From the NCBI GenBank assembly GCA_944383295.1, contig CALWOW010000026.1:1-54330 (forward strand): a stretch of DNA of 54,330 nt. Direction: 5' to 3'. The stretch comes from an uncultured Clostridia bacterium (GTDB lineage Bacteria > Bacillota > Clostridia > Christensenellales > UBA1242). How positions within the stretch are numbered: the stretch's first letter is position 1; every line of letters starts with the position of its first letter. A program made the position numbers and the translations under genes. A model generated the notes under the pieces. The model saw nothing but the letters and a program-made list of their open reading frames with translations, was not told where the DNA came from and ran no database searches. Below, piece after piece: positions 51,427 through 54,330 of the stretch.

Positions 51427-52514
51427 GTGAAAATGCTCAAAATAAACTATACACAGATGAAAAGTTAGATACAAGTGTTTATAAATGTCCAAATTGTGGC
51501 GGTGAGGCTGTTTTTGATGCCGAATTGCAAAAAATGCGTTGCTTGTATTGTGATAGTACTTTTGAAGTTAAAAATGAAGAAAAAGTAACTGAAAAATCTA
51601 TTGATGATTTGTTGAATAATGCAAAAGTTTGGGACGAAGCAGAAGTTTATCAATGTAAAACTTGTGGTGCAAAAGAAATTTTAAACAAGCAAGAAGTGGC
51701 AATGACTTGTCCTTTTTGCGGTACTAATAATATTGTGAAAACGGAAGAATTGCCGGGATTAAAGCCACAAGGTGTTGTACCTTTTAAAATAAGTAAAGAG
51801 CGTGCAGGTCGTATTGCTACTAATTGGGCAAGGAGAAAATTTTGGGCACCCAATGCATTTAAAAAAAGTGCAAGCCCAGAAAAACTAGCAGGTTTATACA
51901 ATCCTGTATTCACCTTTGATGCGGAAACAAGTTCGACATACGATGGGCAATTAGGTAAAAATTATACTACTGTGCGATATATAAATGGTAAGCCTATTAC
52001 AGAAGTGCATACAAGATATTTTTACATCAAGGGAAGCAAAAATGTAACTTTTGATGACTATATAATTCAAGCATCTTCAAATTTAAACACTAATACAATA
52101 AAAGAAATTTCACCTTTCCCAACGAATGATGCACCTGTGTATAAGACTGAATATTTGAGAGGGTATAGCGCAAACACTTATAACAAAGATGGTAAGCAGT
52201 GTTGGAATGAATGCCAAAATCTTATGAAATATGACATTGAAAAAGCAATTTTAAGCAAATATGATTATGATATTAAGTCATATTTGAATATCAAAACTGC
52301 ATATTTAAAACAAAAATATAAGTTCGTACTTGTTCCGTTATATGTTGGGCATTGTAAATATAAAAATAAATTATATAATTTTTTTATAAACGGCTCTACG
52401 GGTAAAATAACAGGCAAAACCCCAGTTTCGGGGTGGAAAGTTTTTCTTGCTGTATTGTTTGGAATTTTGTTAGTTGGTGGAATTGCCTTAATCGTTAATT
52501 TCTTTGGAAATTAA
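51423..52514 (+). CDS. Double zinc-ribbon protein with C-terminal membrane helix (YdjG-like)
   Basis: 363 residues. Two zinc ribbons at the N-terminus (CPNCGG...CLYCD about 22-42; CKTCGA...CPFCG about 77-98) are followed by a ~220-residue region with ARRKFWAPNAFKK, LAGLYNPVFTFDA and FVLVPLYVGHCKYK. A single C-terminal membrane helix lies at about 338-360. This is the layout of the TFIIB-type zinc-ribbon proteins found beside SPFH genes in Bacillota. It starts within the SPFH gene's stop (ATGA), so the two are translated together and probably form one complex. Confidence 0.85.
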   Translation: MSENAQNKLYTDEKLDTSVYKCPNCGGEAVFDAELQKMRCLYCDSTFEVKNEEKVTEKSIDDLLNNAKVWDEAEVYQCKTCGAKEILNKQEVAMTCPFCGTNNIVKTEELPGLKPQGVVPFKISKERAGRIATNWARRKFWAPNAFKKSASPEKLAGLYNPVFTFDAETSSTYDGQLGKNYTTVRYINGKPITEVHTRYFYIKGSKNVTFDDYIIQASSNLNTNTIKEISPFPTNDAPVYKTEYLRGYSANTYNKDGKQCWNECQNLMKYDIEKAILSKYDYDIKSYLNIKTAYLKQKYKFVLVPLYVGHCKYKNKLYNFFINGSTGKITGKTPVSGWKVFLAVLFGILLVGGIALIVNFFGN

Positions 52515-52614
52515 ATAAATATAAGTAAATGTAGCAAAAGATTGCGCAAAATGAAGTATTATGCAAAATTTTGTAGGTACTATGCAATAAAATTATAAAG
52601 GAGAAAAGGGTTTT

Positions 52615-53034
52615 ATGGTTTGGAGCGAAATAGCGCTTATTTGTGTTTCTATTGTTCTCTTGCTTGTTGTTATTGCTTGGGTCTGTGTTGCACTTAAACA
52701 AAAAGACAATGCAAAAAATAATAGGGTAGATGATATTTATATCAAAGATGGCATTCGCTATACCAAAAGCGGAGAAGTTTTGGATAAAGATGGTAAAGTA
52801 AAAGTCAGTTTGAACAAAGGCGATATATTGCTTGAACGAGGTAAGGAGTACAAAGTAGGTGAAAAAGGCGATTTACTCGCAGGGAAATATACCGTTTTAT
52901 CTGCGGACGAAAATTTGGATAGTGTAAATATTCGTGTAGGTGGTCTTGTGCGAGAGTATAAACATTTTTCATCTATTGTTTTAACAGAAGGCGATACAAT
53001 AAGTGCTGTATCCGCTAATGTGATTTTAAGATAG
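52615..53034 (+). CDS. Membrane-anchored small beta-domain protein
   Basis: 139 residues. One N-terminal membrane helix (about 5-28), then a hydrophilic domain with a repeating hydrophobic pattern (LLERGKEYKVG, DLLAGKYTVLSAD, VNIRVGGLVREYKH, TISAVSANVILR) suggesting a small beta-barrel. I have a memory of similar sequences beside SPFH/zinc-ribbon genes but cannot name a family. AAAGGAG precedes the ATG. Third gene of the operon, 100 nt after the second and 13 nt before the fourth. Confidence 0.78.
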   Translation: MVWSEIALICVSIVLLLVVIAWVCVALKQKDNAKNNRVDDIYIKDGIRYTKSGEVLDKDGKVKVSLNKGDILLERGKEYKVGEKGDLLAGKYTVLSADENLDSVNIRVGGLVREYKHFSSIVLTEGDTISAVSANVILR

Positions 53035-53047
53035 GGAGGTTAGTTTT

Positions 53048-53494
53048 ATGAGTATGAGTAGAAATATGCTTTATAAACTTTTAGGAGCATTGATAGTATT
53101 AGTTGCTGCTGTGTTATGGCTTTTGTCTGTGGTTGTCCCTGAAAGTTTTGGATTTTTTAATCTTGCTTGGGCTGGTGTGATTATTTGTGGTGGTTTGGGC
53201 TTAATAATGTTGTTACAAGGTTCTTTTCAACAAAATGTTAGTACAATAAAAAAATTAAAGATTTGGTTTGGTGTGGCTTTGTTGATTTGTGCTATTGCTT
53301 GTTTGGTATCTGCTATTGCTATTCCTTCAAGTATCGTATTGCCAATCATTGCAATAGTTGTTGCTTTTGGTTTGGTGATTACAATTTTTGCAACTGGTGG
53401 TGCAAAATGGGACGAGGGTGATAATCATAAAGTAGGATACAAAAATTATCACGAACGTAAAGCGGAAGAAGAAAAACAAAATAAACAAGATTAA
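53048..53494 (+). CDS. Hypothetical four-helix membrane protein
   Basis: 148 residues, not recognised. Hydrophobic helices at about 9-30, 36-56, 68-90 and 93-115, then a ~30-residue charged cytosolic tail rich in Lys and Glu. AGGGAGG precedes the ATG. The position between two other small membrane proteins of the SPFH operon suggests a subunit of the same membrane assembly. Confidence 0.8.
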   Translation: MSMSRNMLYKLLGALIVLVAAVLWLLSVVVPESFGFFNLAWAGVIICGGLGLIMLLQGSFQQNVSTIKKLKIWFGVALLICAIACLVSAIAIPSSIVLPIIAIVVAFGLVITIFATGGAKWDEGDNHKVGYKNYHERKAEEEKQNKQD

Positions 53495-53516
53495 TTAAAA
53501 ATATTTTGGAGTAAAA

Positions 53517-54020
53517 ATGGAAAATAAAACAAATAAAATAAGTGCCGATTTGAAATCAAAATTAATTTGGTCAGTCGTGATTACTTGTGCGTTAATTGTT
53601 GGTATTCCTTTGCTAATTTTGGGTGCGGTTAAGGGAATTTGGTTTTTGCTTGCTTTTGGAATAGCTTGTGCGGTAGTTGGCTTTTATGGAACACCATTGA
53701 TGTGGGTATCGTATGCGGAATTACGAGCGTTGAAACGAGTGGTAGATGCGGTGATGGAAGAGCATTTGAACACGGTAAGCGAAATTTCTTCACATTTAGT
53801 TTTGAGTGAAAGGGTAGCGAAACAGTCAGTTACAAAGGCAATAAACAAAAAGTATATAACAGGATACATTTTTGATGGCGAAAAATTAGTTCCAAACGAA
53901 AAACAAGCACCAAAGAAAAAATTGGTACAAACAAAATGCGCAAATTGTGGTGGCTCTTTAAAGGAAGAGCAGAATACCTATGTTTGTGAATATTGTGGTT
54001 CTATTTTTAATAAAGAGTAG
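53517..54020 (+). CDS. Membrane protein with winged-helix-like region and zinc ribbon
   Basis: 167 residues. Two membrane helices (about 17-38 and 42-62). A ~55-residue helical region (VDAVMEEHLNTVSEISSHLV to YITGYIFDGEKLV) patterned like a winged helix comes next. The C-terminal zinc ribbon is CANCGG...CEYCGS (about 141-160). It shares zinc-ribbon type with the first two genes of the operon, tying the cluster together. GGAG lies 7 nt before the ATG. The operon terminator follows at 54080. Confidence 0.8.
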   Translation: MENKTNKISADLKSKLIWSVVITCALIVGIPLLILGAVKGIWFLLAFGIACAVVGFYGTPLMWVSYAELRALKRVVDAVMEEHLNTVSEISSHLVLSERVAKQSVTKAINKKYITGYIFDGEKLVPNEKQAPKKKLVQTKCANCGGSLKEEQNTYVCEYCGSIFNKE

Positions 54021-54079
54021 TTGAATTTTATTTTGTTTGTTTTTGGGTATTAGTAGATAAATTTTTATAAAAAATTAAG

Positions 54080-54108
54080 AGTAAATGTTTTGTGCATTTA
54101 CTTTTTTT
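54080..54108 (+). terminator. Terminator of the SPFH/zinc-ribbon operon
   Basis: Stem AGTAAATG (54080-54087) / CATTTACT (54095-54102), 7-nt loop, T-run. Confidence 0.85.
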
Positions 54109-54240
54109 GTTATCAAATTATAAAAATTAAAATTTTAAGAAAATTTTTATTAAAACAGTTGAAAATTAATTTAATTTTGTGTATAATAAATCTATACGCT
54201 TCTAGTATAAAGATAGCGATTAATTAATATTTAAGAAAAT

Positions 54241-54328
54241 GGAAGGCTGGCTGAGCGGTCGAAAGCGGCGGTCTTGAAAACCGTTGTGCCGAGAGGCACC
54301 TGGGGTTCGAATCCCTAGCCTTCCGCCA
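54241..54328 (+). tRNA. tRNA-Ser (anticodon TGA)
   Basis: Acceptor GGAAGGC/GCCTTCC, discriminator G, encoded CCA (54326-54328). The anticodon stem GCGGT/ACCGT encloses loop CTTGAAA, giving TGA (UCA codons). A long variable arm GTGCC/GGCAC and the T loop TTCGAAT complete a class II serine tRNA. Confidence 0.97.
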
Positions 54329-54330
54329 TT

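Noticed and set aside
1-54330. CRISPR array, rRNA, prophage or insertion sequence
   Set aside because: No regularly spaced repeats, rRNA-like conserved sequence, transposase, integrase or phage structural gene was seen.

Overview
The window is an AT-rich (roughly 70% A+T by eye), densely coded chromosomal segment from a low-GC Gram-positive lineage, most likely an uncultured Clostridia-like Bacillota. The evidence is gene content and order: spoVG, a glmU-like/pth/mfd/prsA-like run and a tmk/holB/ricT/rsmI run that both match Bacillota synteny, radC, era, uppP and yhaO/yhaN. Promoters are sigma-A-like with almost uniform 17-nt spacers and frequent TGN extended -10 elements. The genetic code looks standard. 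Almost all genes end in TAA or TAG, and TGA appears as a stop of an intact gene only inside ATGA overlaps. No phage, insertion sequence, CRISPR array or rRNA was seen. All three tRNA genes are serine isoacceptors (GCT, CGA, TGA), and two of them sit at the very ends of the window.

Layout. 0-4.4 kb: tRNA-Ser(GCT), an orphan protein plus radC, then a gene-poor stretch with a TTG-start small ORF, a lipoprotein with two equipped start sites, a SLOG-family gene broken by an in-frame TGA, and a small XRE regulator. 4.4-10 kb (minus strand): a DEAD-box RNA helicase with a leader of about 205 nt, and a 1284-aa SF1 helicase ending in a nuclease-like domain. 10-13.6 kb: a SipW-like signal peptidase, M18 aminopeptidase and cardiolipin synthase. 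13.7-17.2 kb: a membrane-anchored XRE regulator divergent from a GT2 / PlsC-like / CrtO-like acyltransferase cluster, probably making an acylated glycolipid. 17.2-22 kb (minus): a small membrane protein, two overlapping CPBP intramembrane proteases, a COG2426 membrane protein and UppP. 22-26 kb: Era, a glutaminyl-tRNA synthetase and an unknown HExxH protein. 26-29 kb: a YwaF-like membrane protein, an HD phosphohydrolase, and a patch next to tRNA-Ser(CGA) holding a GNAT remnant, an orphan gene and a 49-50 bp imperfect direct repeat.

29-40.5 kb is the conserved housekeeping core: M14 peptidase, tadA, a shortened GlmU-like protein, pth, mfd, a PrsA-like lipoprotein, then tmk-holB-ricT-rsmI. 40.5-46.3 kb: two orphan genes flank a TetR-YhaO-YhaN operon. 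46.3-50.2 kb: a compound hairpin, spoVG, a membrane protein, and convergent GT28-like and GT4 glycosyltransferases. 50.4-54 kb: a five-gene operon of an SPFH protein with zinc ribbons, a double-zinc-ribbon membrane protein and three small membrane proteins. It resembles the B. subtilis YdjG/H/I partners of PspA but has no PspA here.

The best candidates for something new are the SPFH/zinc-ribbon operon, the GT2-PlsC-CrtO-like cluster, the degenerate GlmU-like protein at the glmU position, and the tRNA-linked remnant patch at 27.8-28.9 kb. Functions are assigned by reading motifs by eye. No database search was possible.
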